Shown here one piece after another: positions 24,506 through 32,928 of a DNA stretch of 64,000 nucleotides. The notes under the pieces were generated by a model. That model was not told the origin of the DNA, made no database searches, and saw only the letters and a list, made by a program, of their open reading frames with translations. The position numbers and the translations under genes are program-made. The stretch comes from CAVQJU01 sp963754955 (lineage in GTDB: Bacteria; Acidobacteriota; Vicinamibacteria; Vicinamibacterales; CAVVIG01): assembly GCA_963754955.1 (NCBI GenBank), contig CAVWHY010000012.1:248001-312000 (forward strand), read 5' to 3'. Every line of letters begins with the position of its first letter. Positions within the stretch are counted from its first letter, which is position 1.

Positions 24506-25251
24506 GCGAGCGAGGCCTCGATCTCCTTCTCCGAGATGTCGAAGTTCGACCACACGTGCTGCACGTCGTCGTAGTCGTCGAGGGCTTCCATGAGCTTCAA
24601 CATCTGCTGGGCGACCTTGCCTTCGAGCTTGACGTAGTTCTGCGGAATCATCGACACCTGCGCGCTGGCGGGCTCGACGCCGAGGGCTTTCACGGCCTCG
24701 TTCACGGCGGTGAACGCTTCCGGCGCGCTCAGCACCTCCCAGTTGGGATCGTCGTCCTGGAGATCGTCGGCGCCGGCGTCGAGCACCGCCGCGAGCAGCT
24801 TCTCTTCGTCAGCCTTCGCCTTTTCGACGACGATGTAGCCCTTCTTCGAGAACATCCAGGCGACGGCGTTCGCGGCCGCGAGATTGCCGCCGTGTTTTTC
24901 GATCAGGTGCCTCAACTCGCCCACCGTGCGGTTCTTGTTGTCGGTGAGGACGTCGATGATGACCGCCGCGCCGCCGGGGCCGTACGCCTCGTACTGCGCT
25001 TCCTCGTACGACACGCCCGGCTCTTCACCGGTGCCGCGCCGGATCGCGCGCTTGATGTTTTCGGCCGGCATGTTCGCCGCCTTGGCGTCGGCAATGATCG
25101 TCCGAAGCCGGGGATTCATGTCGGGGTCGCCTCCGCCCGCGCGGGCGGCGACGGTCAATTCCTTGATGATGCGCGTGAATATCTTGCCGCGCTTGGCGTC
25201 AAGGGCGCCTTTCTTGTGCTTGATCGACGCCCATTTCGAATGGCCGGACAT
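24502..25251 (-). CDS. yebC: YebC/PmpR family transcriptional regulator/translation factor
   Basis: A 249-residue YebC-family protein: MSGHSKWASIKHKKGALDAKRGKIFTR start, then NPRLRTIIADAKAANMPAENIKRAI, GEEPGVSYEEAQYEAYGPGGAAVIIDVLTDNKNRT, FSKKGYIVVEK and the C-terminal MIPQNYVKLEG region. YebC proteins have been described as DNA-binding regulators and more recently as ribosome-associated factors for proline-rich stretches. The ATG at 25251 fits the invariant N-terminus; 33 extra codons upstream are not conserved. The order yebC-ruvC-ruvA-ruvB is common. Confidence 0.97.
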   Translation of the reverse strand: MSGHSKWASIKHKKGALDAKRGKIFTRIIKELTVAARAGGGDPDMNPRLRTIIADAKAANMPAENIKRAIRRGTGEEPGVSYEEAQYEAYGPGGAAVIIDVLTDNKNRTVGELRHLIEKHGGNLAAANAVAWMFSKKGYIVVEKAKADEEKLLAAVLDAGADDLQDDDPNWEVLSAPEAFTAVNEAVKALGVEPASAQVSMIPQNYVKLEGKVAQQMLKLMEALDDYDDVQHVWSNFDISEKEIEASLA

Positions 25252-25318
25252 GGTTGAAGCTCCAGATGGCAAACCGCCGAGAAACCCCAGACAAATCAAC
25301 GAGATGGAACGGAAAATC

Positions 25319-26083
25319 TTACACCTTTTCCGCCAGGAGGATCCAGACATCGGCGCGCGCGTCCCAGGGCTGACCGCCGTAGTCGCCCAGGACGGTTTTC
25401 ACGCGGAATCCGGCCCGTTCGAGCCGCCGCCGCATCTGCGGGATGGACAACGTGCGGAACGTCAGCTCGAAACAGTGCTCCGTCGTGCGTCCCCCGCGGC
25501 GTTCGATGTATCGCTGATCGAACGTCGTGAGGCGGCGCCCCGGGTCCTGCCGGACCGACTCGACGAGCGTCAGGCGCCGGCCGCCGTGCGACCGGCCTGC
25601 GAGCTGGACGCGGTTCTCGTATTCGCGCCAGTTGGGAACGTCCGGAACCAGGTCCATGCCGAACGTTCCGCCGCGCCGGAGCACGCGCGCCACCGATTCG
25701 AGGGTGGCTTTCAGATCGCGCTCGCGAATGAGCGACTGCAGAACGCCGTAGGGCGCGAGGACCATCGTGAAGCGTCCGCGCCGGAACGGCAGCGAGCGGA
25801 TGTCGGCCCGCACGAAGGGAATCCTGCGAGACGTTCGAGCGGCGCGCGCCGCGGCGCGCGCGAGCATCGGAGCCGAACGGTCAACGCCCACAAGGCTGAC
25901 GCCGGCGCGTGCGAGCGGGAGCGAGATGCGGCCCGTGCCGCAGCCGAGCTCGAGCACCGCACCGCCCGCCTCTGAGGCCACGCGCCGCCAGAAGGCGACG
26001 TCGCGCCGCCCCAGTGTCCGCGCGTTCTCCCAGTCGTAGAAGGGCGCGTACTCATCCCACCCCTCCCATCCCTGCTTCGTCAC
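25319..26083 (-). CDS. Class I SAM-dependent methyltransferase
   Basis: A 254-residue Rossmann-fold methyltransferase. The SAM-binding motif I is VLELGCGTGRISLPLA, motif II is LVGVDRSAPML, and the post-II region FVRADIRSLPF and MVLAPYGVLQSL (motif IV) follow. The N-terminus WDEYAPFYDWEN is typical of the group acting on small molecules. The substrate is unknown. The start codon at 26083 follows a repeat-rich spacer. Confidence 0.9.
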   Translation of the reverse strand: MTKQGWEGWDEYAPFYDWENARTLGRRDVAFWRRVASEAGGAVLELGCGTGRISLPLARAGVSLVGVDRSAPMLARAAARAARTSRRIPFVRADIRSLPFRRGRFTMVLAPYGVLQSLIRERDLKATLESVARVLRRGGTFGMDLVPDVPNWREYENRVQLAGRSHGGRRLTLVESVRQDPGRRLTTFDQRYIERRGGRTTEHCFELTFRTLSIPQMRRRLERAGFRVKTVLGDYGGQPWDARADVWILLAEKV

Positions 26084-26111
26084 GCGTGAGATCTTAGTCG
26101 CAACGACTGAG

Positions 26112-26193
26112 CATCACGAAAACACGAAGATCACGAAGCCAACCGGGAAGACCCAAAGACGATGACCTTCGTGTTCTTCGTGACTTCGTGATG
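26112..26193. repeat. Inverted CACGAAG word repeat (27-nt arms)
   Basis: The left arm 26112-26138 (CATCACGAAAACACGAAGAT and on) and right arm 26167-26193 (CTTCGTGTTCTTCGTGACTT and on) are imperfect reverse complements, about 23 of 27 matching, built from CACGAA-type words. A hairpin is possible; no T-tract follows. Confidence 0.7.
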
Positions 26194-26202
26194 AAACAGG
26201 CG

Positions 26203-26913
26203 CTAATCAGAGACCGCAAGTTCGCCGGGAACGATGGGGCGCGTGCGAGGGAGCCGGCCGAGGCGCGCGAGGTTGCCGACGAACGCGAGGATGGCGATGA
26301 AGATGACGAGTTTGATCGTGTCGCCGATTGTCGTCCGCGGGATCACTTTCCACATCAGCCAGAGCGCGGGCTGCGCGAAGCAGACGGCCCAGACCGACCC
26401 GTAAAAATAGCGGCGCTCGTGCCCTTCCCCCTTGGTGGACGGCTTGACGCGCGGCAGTTTCCCGAACGCGCCGAGCAGCCAGATAGATCCCGCGATGGGA
26501 AAGTACGCATACCGGTAGATCTGCTTGAGATACCACTGCCCCGTCATGATGGCGAGGACGAGGCCCGTGATGTTGAGCACGGCGAACGTGATGACCTCGC
26601 TCCACGCGAACGTGTAGCACACGCGGCGATAGAGCGGGTTCGGCCGGTCCTCGGTGAAGCGGATGATGTAGGGCTTCGGCTCGACGCCGGGCAGCCCGCC
26701 GCGAAGTCCGGCGATGCCCGTGCCCACGAGCACGAGGCCCAGCCAGAGCGCCATGCGCGTGTCGAGCCCGTGCTCGAACAGATCGAAGGTCAGCGGACCG
26801 GGCGTGATGAAGAAGACGAAGATCCAAATCGGCCAGTGGTTGAATCGGTAATACAGCTTGTTGCGTTCACGGATCTTGCGCTGCGACGCATATTCGACGG
26901 GAATCTCGGGCAC
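26203..26913 (-). CDS. Conserved membrane protein of unknown function
   Basis: A 236-residue protein with about six predicted membrane segments: WPIWIFVFFITPGPLTF, MALWLGLVLVGTGIAGL, SEVITFAVLNITGLVLAIM, YAYFPIAGSIWLLGAF, GSVWAVCFAQPALWLMW and IKLVIFIAILAFVGNLA. The N-terminus is charged (YASQRKIRERNKLYYRFNHW). I do not recognise a functional family. It lies 14 bp from the upstream secreted nuclease gene. Confidence 0.8.
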   Translation of the reverse strand: MPEIPVEYASQRKIRERNKLYYRFNHWPIWIFVFFITPGPLTFDLFEHGLDTRMALWLGLVLVGTGIAGLRGGLPGVEPKPYIIRFTEDRPNPLYRRVCYTFAWSEVITFAVLNITGLVLAIMTGQWYLKQIYRYAYFPIAGSIWLLGAFGKLPRVKPSTKGEGHERRYFYGSVWAVCFAQPALWLMWKVIPRTTIGDTIKLVIFIAILAFVGNLARLGRLPRTRPIVPGELAVSD

Positions 26914-26927
26914 GAGCTCCTATGCTC

Positions 26928-27440
26928 TCAGAGTGGGGATTTCCGCCGCCGAGTATAACTCGGGGAGTGCGCGGGCGGGGCGTGGCCCCACATGCCGCGT
27001 CTTGAGCCCTGCGCCTCGGCCTCGGCGCGTTGGAGCTCGCGTAACCGGGCCAGGGGCACGCGGGCGCTGACGCGCGCCAGACCTTCGCGGAGGAGCGCCG
27101 CGTTGACGAACAACCCGTCCTCGCGCACGACATAGGCGAGATGACGGCCGTAGCCGTCGAGCCGCTCCACGTCCGCCTCGAGCCGCACCCAGCGGTGCAG
27201 CACCAGCTCGACGAGCTTCTCGCGGGCCTCGTAGGCAAACGGCGCCGCTGTGCCGTGGCCGTGCGCGAGCTCAGGCGCGTCGATGCCGAGCAGCCGCACG
27301 CGCCCGACGCCAGCGACGTCAATCGTGTCCCCGTCGAGAACGGATCGCACGAGGACGGGATCAGCGTGAGCGACATCGGCGTGACCCGGTGTGGCAATCA
27401 GGGCCAGGGTGACGACCGTCACGATTGGCAGAATCTGCAT
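26928..27440 (-). CDS. Secreted thermonuclease (staphylococcal nuclease fold)
   Basis: A 170-residue SNase-domain nuclease with a signal peptide (MQILPIVTVVTLALIATPGHA). The catalytic core shows VRSVLDGDTIDVAGVGRVRLLGIDAPE, with Asp/Glu/Arg positions of the family, EAREKLVELVLHRWVRLE, RLDGYGRHLAYVV and NAALLREGLARV. The ATG at 27440 is chosen because GGAGAGG sits eight bases upstream; ATGs at 27452 and 27476 lack such a site and would lengthen the signal peptide. It likely degrades nucleic acids outside the cytoplasm. Confidence 0.92.
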   Translation of the reverse strand: MQILPIVTVVTLALIATPGHADVAHADPVLVRSVLDGDTIDVAGVGRVRLLGIDAPELAHGHGTAAPFAYEAREKLVELVLHRWVRLEADVERLDGYGRHLAYVVREDGLFVNAALLREGLARVSARVPLARLRELQRAEAEAQGSRRGMWGHAPPAHSPSYTRRRKSPL

Positions 27441-27496
27441 CGGCCTCTCCATTTCCCGCGGGATTACCGCGATCACGGAGACGCAGGTGCAATCGA

Positions 27497-28351
27497 TCAG
27501 CCAGTTGATCCAGCCTGCCAGCGGCGCCTGCCCTGCCTGCCCGAAGAAAGGCGATGCAGCGCGATGCCGGCGGCGACGGCCAGATTCAGCGAGTCCACGC
27601 GGGGGTCGATCGGGATGCGAACGCGGTAGTCGGCGGCGGCTTCAGACACGGCGCCGAGCCCGGGCCCCTCGCTCCCGAAGAGGAGCGCGATCCGTGCAGG
27701 GCCGGCAGACGCCGCCAGCTCGTCGAGGTCGCACGCTGTGCCCGAGGGAGTGAACGCCGCGAGGGTGAATCCGCGCGCTTTCAACCCCGCGAGCGCGGCC
27801 GGCCAGTCGTCGGCCCGGTCATTCATGCGCGCGAACGGGACGTGGAGGGTCGCGGCCATCGATGTGCGGATCGCCTTGCGATAGAGCGGATCGCACGACG
27901 CACCATCCAGCAGCACGGCATCCGCACCGAAAGCGGCCGCATTCCTGAAGACGCCGCCCACGTTGTCCGCATTCGTCACGCCCTCCAGCACTACGACGAG
28001 CCGCGCCTGCGCCAGGACGTCGTCAATCAGTGGCGGCGCAGGCCTGGCAGAGAGCGCCAGGCAGCCGCGGTGCACGTCGTACCCCGAGATGCCGCGAAAA
28101 TCGGGCGACTGGCAGACGTAGACCGGAACCGACGGTTGGAGCGCCCCCAATGCCGGCTCAAGCGCGCGGCGGGCCGCTTCGCTCAACAGCAGCGACTGGA
28201 TGTCGTATCGGCCTTCCGCGATGAGGCGCTCGACAACCAACCGGCCCTCCGCGACGAAGAGCCCGCGCGCCCGCATCAGTTCGGGATCCGTGACCGACCG
28301 GTACGCGCTCACGCGCGGATCGTCGGCGCCGCTGATGCGCACGACCGGCAT
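27497..28351 (-). CDS. TrmH/SpoU family RNA 2'-O-methyltransferase
   Basis: A 284-residue SPOUT-class methylase. An N-terminal substrate-binding part (LFVAEGRLVVERLIAEGRYDIQSLLLSE) precedes the trefoil-knot domain with motif 1 VTNADNVGGVFRNAAAFGADAVLLD, motif 2 IALLFGSEGPGLG and motif 3 IPIDPRVDSLNLAVAAGIALH. This fits enzymes methylating the ribose of rRNA or tRNA; which RNA cannot be told. Confidence 0.93.
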   Translation of the reverse strand: MPVVRISGADDPRVSAYRSVTDPELMRARGLFVAEGRLVVERLIAEGRYDIQSLLLSEAARRALEPALGALQPSVPVYVCQSPDFRGISGYDVHRGCLALSARPAPPLIDDVLAQARLVVVLEGVTNADNVGGVFRNAAAFGADAVLLDGASCDPLYRKAIRTSMAATLHVPFARMNDRADDWPAALAGLKARGFTLAAFTPSGTACDLDELAASAGPARIALLFGSEGPGLGAVSEAAADYRVRIPIDPRVDSLNLAVAAGIALHRLSSGRQGRRRWQAGSTG

Positions 28352-28360
28352 CGCCCTCGA

Positions 28361-29290
28361 TCAGATCACGCGCGCCTGACGCATGACCGCTTCGGACTTC
28401 TGGCGGATTTCGCGCGCGACTTCGAACGGATCCCCCTGCTGGAACTTCGGCAGGAACAATTCGACCGACAGCGGGCCTGCGTACCCCTTCTCCGCCAGCT
28501 TGCGCAGGATTTTCACCAGCGGCGTGACACCGTCGCCCGGGATGACGCGCGTGGTCTGATCGAGCAGCTCGCGCGGCATGTCCGGCACATCCTGGAAGTG
28601 CACGTGCCCGATGTCGCCTGGACGCAGCAGATCGAGGTCCTCGAATTTGCTCTGTCCCGACCAGAAGTGATAGCAGTCGAACAGAATCTTCATGTTGGGA
28701 TGCGCCGCCTCGCGCGTCATCTTCACCGCCGTGCCGAGCGTTGCGATAAAGGTGGACGCGCGCACGAACTCGGCCATCGCGATCATGTCCGCCTGTTTCG
28801 CGATGTCGCCGACCTGCCGCATGTTGTCTACGCCCGTCTTGTAGTCGTCCTGCGTGAATTTCGCGGTCGTCTGCGTTGGCGCATAGAGACGCTTCAGGCC
28901 CAGCTCGCCCAGCATCGCGCAACGCCGCTTCAGATCCTCGAGGCCCGCGGCGCGGTTCGGGTTCGGCTCCCAGATGCCCTGGACACCGCAGGCGCAGGAA
29001 ACGGGCGTGAGCCCCAGATCGGTGAGAACGCGCTTCGCCGCGGCAAGCGAGTCCGTCTTCAGGAACTCGTCGAGGAGCTGCACGGTAATTTCGACGTTCT
29101 TGACGCCGGCGCGGGCCCAGCCCTCGAGGGACCGTCGATAGCCCGCTGCGGCGGAAGTGTTCTGGTGAATGGCTAAGGACATTTTCCCGGTGGCAGGCCT
29201 CTTCGGCGCGGCCGGACCGTCGACGGCAAAGCCTGCCGGCGCGGCCGATAACGCAAGAGGAGCGAGAAGCATCGTTCGTCGTGACAGCAT
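28361..29290 (-). CDS. Tat-exported sugar phosphate isomerase/epimerase-like TIM-barrel protein
   Basis: A 309-residue xylose-isomerase-like TIM barrel. The N-terminus MLSRRTMLLAPLALSAAPAG is a twin-arginine-type signal. The barrel shows MSLAIHQNTS, KNVEITVQLLDEFL, ILFDCYHFWSGQSK, IGHVHFQDVPDMPREL, GDGVTPLVKILRKLAEKGYAGPLSVELF, matching hydroxypyruvate-isomerase/inosose-type proteins with metal-binding His, Asp and Glu. The substrate is unknown. The ATG at 29290 directly precedes the signal; the longer frame is shadow of the AlkB gene. Confidence 0.88.
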   Translation of the reverse strand: MLSRRTMLLAPLALSAAPAGFAVDGPAAPKRPATGKMSLAIHQNTSAAAGYRRSLEGWARAGVKNVEITVQLLDEFLKTDSLAAAKRVLTDLGLTPVSCACGVQGIWEPNPNRAAGLEDLKRRCAMLGELGLKRLYAPTQTTAKFTQDDYKTGVDNMRQVGDIAKQADMIAMAEFVRASTFIATLGTAVKMTREAAHPNMKILFDCYHFWSGQSKFEDLDLLRPGDIGHVHFQDVPDMPRELLDQTTRVIPGDGVTPLVKILRKLAEKGYAGPLSVELFLPKFQQGDPFEVAREIRQKSEAVMRQARVI

Positions 29291-29307
29291 GGCGGCCTCC
29301 GGTGCGC

Positions 29308-29925
29308 TCAGTATTGCCGAAACGTCAGGTTGAAACGACCCTCGACGCCGAGGGCCGGCGGCGCGGTGCCGGGCACGATGCGCGAGACACCGTGGTAGCG
29401 CAGCCGCGCCGGGCCGCCGAACACGAACGCGTCGCCCGATTCGAGCCGGATGGTGTCCACGGGGTCGCGGCGGCGCAGGCCCCCGAACAGAAACTGCGCC
29501 GCATCCCCGACCGACACGGAGACGACCGGATGCCCGGCCGAGAGCGAGCCTTCGCTTTCGTCCTTGTCCTGATGCACGCCCATGTGTCCGTCGGTGCCGT
29601 AGTGATTCATGATGCACAGGTCGGCGTCGAGCCGCATGCCGACCGATTCGGCAATCCCGTTGGCCAGCCGCCTGAAATCATCGGGCAGCGGCGGCACCGC
29701 CAGGCCGTCGAAATCTGACCGGCCGGGCTCGTATTTGTACAGCAGGCCGTTCCAGTGGCTGCCGAGGCACAGCATGCGGACGTGCATCACGCCGCCGCCC
29801 CGCACCCTCGGCACGTAGCCCGGCACAGGCCCGTCCATCAGCGCGCGGCACCGGTCCACCAGGACGCGCTGTTGTTCGAGCGAGAGGCAGCCCGGCAAGT
29901 GAAACGCCCCAGGCGCGATTTCCAC
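29308..29925 (-). CDS. alkB: AlkB-family 2-oxoglutarate/Fe(II) dioxygenase
   Basis: A 205-residue oxidative demethylase repairing alkylated bases. The iron ligands are visible in MGVHQDKDE (HxD) and RYHGVSRI (distal His), and the 2-oxoglutarate-binding arginines in GRFNLTFRQY. MLCLGSHWN, NHYGTDGHMG and GDAFVFGGPARL are typical of the bacterial AlkB proper. The GTG at 29925 lies 24 bp from the divergent HupE-like gene and is preceded on its strand by TAACGT six bases upstream, suggesting a leaderless transcript. Confidence 0.94.
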   Translation of the reverse strand: MEIAPGAFHLPGCLSLEQQRVLVDRCRALMDGPVPGYVPRVRGGGVMHVRMLCLGSHWNGLLYKYEPGRSDFDGLAVPPLPDDFRRLANGIAESVGMRLDADLCIMNHYGTDGHMGVHQDKDESEGSLSAGHPVVSVSVGDAAQFLFGGLRRRDPVDTIRLESGDAFVFGGPARLRYHGVSRIVPGTAPPALGVEGRFNLTFRQY

Positions 29926-29949
29926 GGGTTTACGTTACCATTGCACTCC
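29926..29949. promoter_or_regulatory. Putative bidirectional promoter alkB / hupE-like gene
   Basis: In the 24-bp gap the minus strand has TAACGT (29937-29932) six bases before the alkB GTG; the plus strand has TACCAT (29936-29941) eight bases before the ATG at 29950, overlapping it. Both transcripts would be leaderless or nearly so. Inferred from sequence only. Confidence 0.45.
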
Positions 29950-31032
29950 ATGCAACGGCTCGCGCGAGTGTGCCTTGCGGTCGCGTTTCTCGCGCTCGCG
30001 GCCCCCGTTCACGCGCATCCCGTTCCCTTCAGCTACCTCGACGTGCAGGTGCAGAAGAACGGGCTCGACGTGTCGATCGTCGTGCACATCTTCGACGTGG
30101 CCCACGATCTCCAGCTCGCGCCCCCCGAGCGGCTGCTCGAGCCGGACGTGGTCGCCGAACGAGCCTCCGCCATCCGCGCGCTTCTCGCGCCCCGTCTGCA
30201 ACTCGACGCCGACGGCCGGCGGCTGACTCCCGAATGGTCGGAGCCGGAGATTCTGCGCGAACGGCAGTCGCTGCGCCTGCGCCTGCGGTACCCGGCGGCG
30301 GCGGCGCCCGGCACTGTCGCGCTCAACACCGTCATGTTCCCGTACGATCCCCAGCACCAGACGTTCGTGAATATGTACGAGGGCGAGACGCTGACGTCGC
30401 AGATGATCCTCGACGGCCGGCACCCGCACCTCGAGTACTTCGCCGGCACGCGGCAGGGTGTGCTCGCCGTCGTGAAGAAATTCATCCCGGCGGGGATCCA
30501 TCACATCCTCATCGGCCCCGATCACATTCTTTTCCTGGTCGGCCTGCTGCTGCTCGGCGGGACGACGCGGCAGCTGCTGTTCGTCGTCACCGGGTTCACC
30601 GTGGCGCACAGCATCACGCTGTCGCTGGCGGCGCTGGACATCGTGACGCCGCCCGCGCGTCTCATCGAGCCGGCCATCGCCCTCAGCATCGTCTACGTCG
30701 GCGCGGACAACATTCTCGCCAAGGGCGGCCGGGATGTTCGCGTCTGGATCGCGTTCACGTTCGGGTTCATTCACGGGTTCGGATTCGCCAGCGTGCTGCG
30801 CGAGATGGATCTGCCGGCGCGTGCGCTCGGCTGGTCCCTGTTTGCGTTCAACGTCGGCGTGGAGATCGGGCAGCTGCTGGTCGTCGTGCTGGTGGCCTCG
30901 CTATTTCAGGGCCTGCGGTCACGGAGCGAGTGGGCCGGCCGCCACCTGGCGTTTGCCGGGTCGGTCGTGGTCATTCTCGCCGGCGCATTCTGGTTTGTTC
31001 AACGGGTGTTCTTTCCTGGAGGTATCTCATGA
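29950..31032 (+). CDS. HupE/UreJ-type membrane protein with extracytoplasmic N-terminal domain
   Basis: A 360-residue protein with a signal peptide (MQRLARVCLAVAFLALAAPVHA), an extracytoplasmic beta-rich region (about 23-185) and a C-terminal membrane domain of six to seven helices with IPAGIHHILIGPDHILFLVGLLLLGG, FTVAHSITLSLAAL, PAIALSIVYVGADN and FTFGFIHGFGFASVLRE, the His-rich motifs of the HupE/UreJ family linked to nickel transport. Metal specificity here is unknown. The stop overlaps the first metallo-beta-lactamase gene (ATGA), so the two are probably co-translated. Confidence 0.88.
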   Translation: MQRLARVCLAVAFLALAAPVHAHPVPFSYLDVQVQKNGLDVSIVVHIFDVAHDLQLAPPERLLEPDVVAERASAIRALLAPRLQLDADGRRLTPEWSEPEILRERQSLRLRLRYPAAAAPGTVALNTVMFPYDPQHQTFVNMYEGETLTSQMILDGRHPHLEYFAGTRQGVLAVVKKFIPAGIHHILIGPDHILFLVGLLLLGGTTRQLLFVVTGFTVAHSITLSLAALDIVTPPARLIEPAIALSIVYVGADNILAKGGRDVRVWIAFTFGFIHGFGFASVLREMDLPARALGWSLFAFNVGVEIGQLLVVVLVASLFQGLRSRSEWAGRHLAFAGSVVVILAGAFWFVQRVFFPGGIS

Positions 31033-31937
31033 AGCGTGCAATCGTACTCGGCATTCTGCTCGCGGCGGGCGGGATGACGCTCGCCGCGGCCGGCTTTCAG
31101 AACCGTGAAGGAGCGGGACGCGGCCCGCAGGGACCGAACGTCGCCGAGATCGAAAAGGTGAACGACCGCCTCTACATGATCACCGGCGGCGGCGGCAACA
31201 CGGCGGCGTTCATCACCGACCGCGGCGTCGTGCTGGTCGACACCAAGCTGGCCAACTGGGGACAGGCAATCCTCGACAAGGTCAAGTCGGTCACGAACAA
31301 GCCAATCACCACGATCATCAACACGCACACGCACGGCGATCACAACGGCAGCAACGAGTTCTTCGGCGCGTCGGTCGAATTCGTCGCGCAGGAAAACACG
31401 AAGACGAACATGGAAAAGATGGACGCCTTCAAGGGCGACAAGTCCGTGTTCATCCCGAAAAAGACGTTCAAGGACAAGCTGACGCTCGGCACGGGCGCCG
31501 ACCAGATCGACCTGTACTATTTCGGCCGCGCCCACACCAACGGCGACGCCTGGGTGGTCTTCCGCACCCTGCGCGTGATGCACTCCGGCGACGCGTTCGC
31601 CGGCAAGACGACGCCGATCATCGACGCGAACAACGGCGGCAGCGCGGTCGACTACGGCAAGACGATCAACGCGGCGGCCGCGGGCATCAAGAACGTGGAC
31701 ACCATCATTACCGGCCACAGCCCGAGGATGACGATGGCCGACCTGAAGGAATACGGGACCTTCAATACCGACTTCGTCAAGTGGGTGCAGGGCGAGATCA
31801 AGGCCGGGAAGACTGTTGACGCCGCCGCCGCCGAATACAAGCTCCCGGAACGCTACAAGGGATACGCTGTCAGCACGTTCCTCGGCGGCATCAAGAACAA
31901 CATCCAGGTCGCGTACGACGAACTGAAGAAGAAGTAG
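31029..31937 (+). CDS. Secreted metallo-beta-lactamase-fold hydrolase (paralogue 1)
   Basis: A 302-residue MBL-fold protein with a signal peptide (MKRAIVLGILLAAGGMTLAAAG). Metal site: NTHTHGDHNGSN (HxHxDH), RAHTNGDAWV (His), MHSGDAF (Asp) and TGHSPR (His), so all ligands of a dinuclear site are present. Between them lies a lysine-rich KTFKDKLTLG segment. The substrate is unknown. It is followed after 9 bp by a close paralogue, and both end in ELKKK. Confidence 0.92.
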   Translation: MKRAIVLGILLAAGGMTLAAAGFQNREGAGRGPQGPNVAEIEKVNDRLYMITGGGGNTAAFITDRGVVLVDTKLANWGQAILDKVKSVTNKPITTIINTHTHGDHNGSNEFFGASVEFVAQENTKTNMEKMDAFKGDKSVFIPKKTFKDKLTLGTGADQIDLYYFGRAHTNGDAWVVFRTLRVMHSGDAFAGKTTPIIDANNGGSAVDYGKTINAAAAGIKNVDTIITGHSPRMTMADLKEYGTFNTDFVKWVQGEIKAGKTVDAAAAEYKLPERYKGYAVSTFLGGIKNNIQVAYDELKKK

Positions 31938-31946
31938 GAGCAGACG

Positions 31947-32882
31947 ATGACGCGAGCGGTTGCACTCGGCACGTTGGCGGCGCTTGGCGCCTTGTCGATG
32001 GCGGTGTCCGGCCAGGCGCCGCCGGCTGGACCGTCGGCGAAGGCCATCGCCGCGACCAGGATCGAAAAGATCAAGGACAACCTCTACATCGTGACGGGCT
32101 CCGGCATAGAGGACACGACCGCGTTCAGCGGCGGCAACACGGCCGTGTTCATCACCGACGCCGGGGTCACCCTCGTGGACACCAAGCTGCCCGGGTACGG
32201 CCAGACGATCCTCGATCGCGTCAAGACGGTCACCAGCAAACCGATCGTCCGCATCATCAACACGCACACGCACGGCGACCACACGGGCGGAAATGAATTC
32301 TTCGGGGCGAACGTCGAGAGCATCGTGCAGGAGAACACGAAGACGAACATGTCCCGGATGGACGAGTTCAAGGGCGCGAAGGGGCGATTCCTGCCGACGC
32401 GGACGTACAAGGACAAGCTGACGCTCGGCGCCGGCAAGGATCAGATCGATCTGTACTACTTCGGCCCCGGCCACACCAACGGTGACACCTTCGTCGTGTT
32501 CACCGGGCTGAGGACGATGCACGTCGGCGACATGTTTGCCTGGAAAGCGCTGCCTTACATCGACCCGGCTAATGGCGGCAGCATCGTCGAGCAGCCGAAG
32601 ACGCTGGCCAAGGTGGTCGCCGGCCTCAAGAACGTGGACACCATCATCAACGGCCACATTCCCGTGGGCACCTTCAACGATCTGAAGGAGTACGCCGAGT
32701 TCACGCAGGATTTCGTGACGTACGCGGAAACCGCGATCAAGGCCGGCAAGACGGCGGACCAGGCCGCCGCCCAATACAAAGTCCCGGCGAAATTCAAAGG
32801 CTACGTCGCCAGCGCCAACGAGCAGTTCGGCAACGCGAAGGAGAACATGCAAATCGCGTACACCGAATTGAAAAAGAAATAG
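31947..32882 (+). CDS. Secreted metallo-beta-lactamase-fold hydrolase (paralogue 2)
   Basis: A 311-residue tandem paralogue of the preceding gene, sharing IEKIKDNLYIVTG, GNTAVFITDAGVTLVDTKL, NTHTHGDHTGGNEFFGANVE, ENTKTNMSRMDEFKG, YYFGPGHTNGD and the ELKKK end. The HxHxDH motif and the later His/Asp ligands are retained, so it is probably active. An insertion (GSGIEDTTAFSG) distinguishes its N-terminal part. A signal peptide is present. A hairpin repeat follows the stop. Confidence 0.92.
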   Translation: MTRAVALGTLAALGALSMAVSGQAPPAGPSAKAIAATRIEKIKDNLYIVTGSGIEDTTAFSGGNTAVFITDAGVTLVDTKLPGYGQTILDRVKTVTSKPIVRIINTHTHGDHTGGNEFFGANVESIVQENTKTNMSRMDEFKGAKGRFLPTRTYKDKLTLGAGKDQIDLYYFGPGHTNGDTFVVFTGLRTMHVGDMFAWKALPYIDPANGGSIVEQPKTLAKVVAGLKNVDTIINGHIPVGTFNDLKEYAEFTQDFVTYAETAIKAGKTADQAAAQYKVPAKFKGYVASANEQFGNAKENMQIAYTELKKK

Positions 32883-32927
32883 CGGCCGGCTTCAGCCGGA
32901 CATCACGGCGGCCGGCTAAAGCCGGCC
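32883..32927. repeat. Two tandem GGCCGGCT palindromes
   Basis: Two near-perfect palindromes, GGCCGGCTTCAGCCGG (about 32883-32899) and GGCCGGCTAAAGCCGGCC (32910-32927), fill the space between convergent genes. They can form strong hairpins in both transcripts and may act as a bidirectional terminator-like element, but no T-tract is seen. Confidence 0.7.
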
Positions 32928-32928
32928 A

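Noticed and set aside
27554..29176. 540-codon plus-strand frame
   Set aside because: Antisense shadow of the SpoU and sugar-isomerase-like genes; Arg/His-rich composition and no motif.
32883..32927. Insertion-sequence end or attachment site
   Set aside because: Only two tandem palindromes are present, with no target duplication or transposase nearby.
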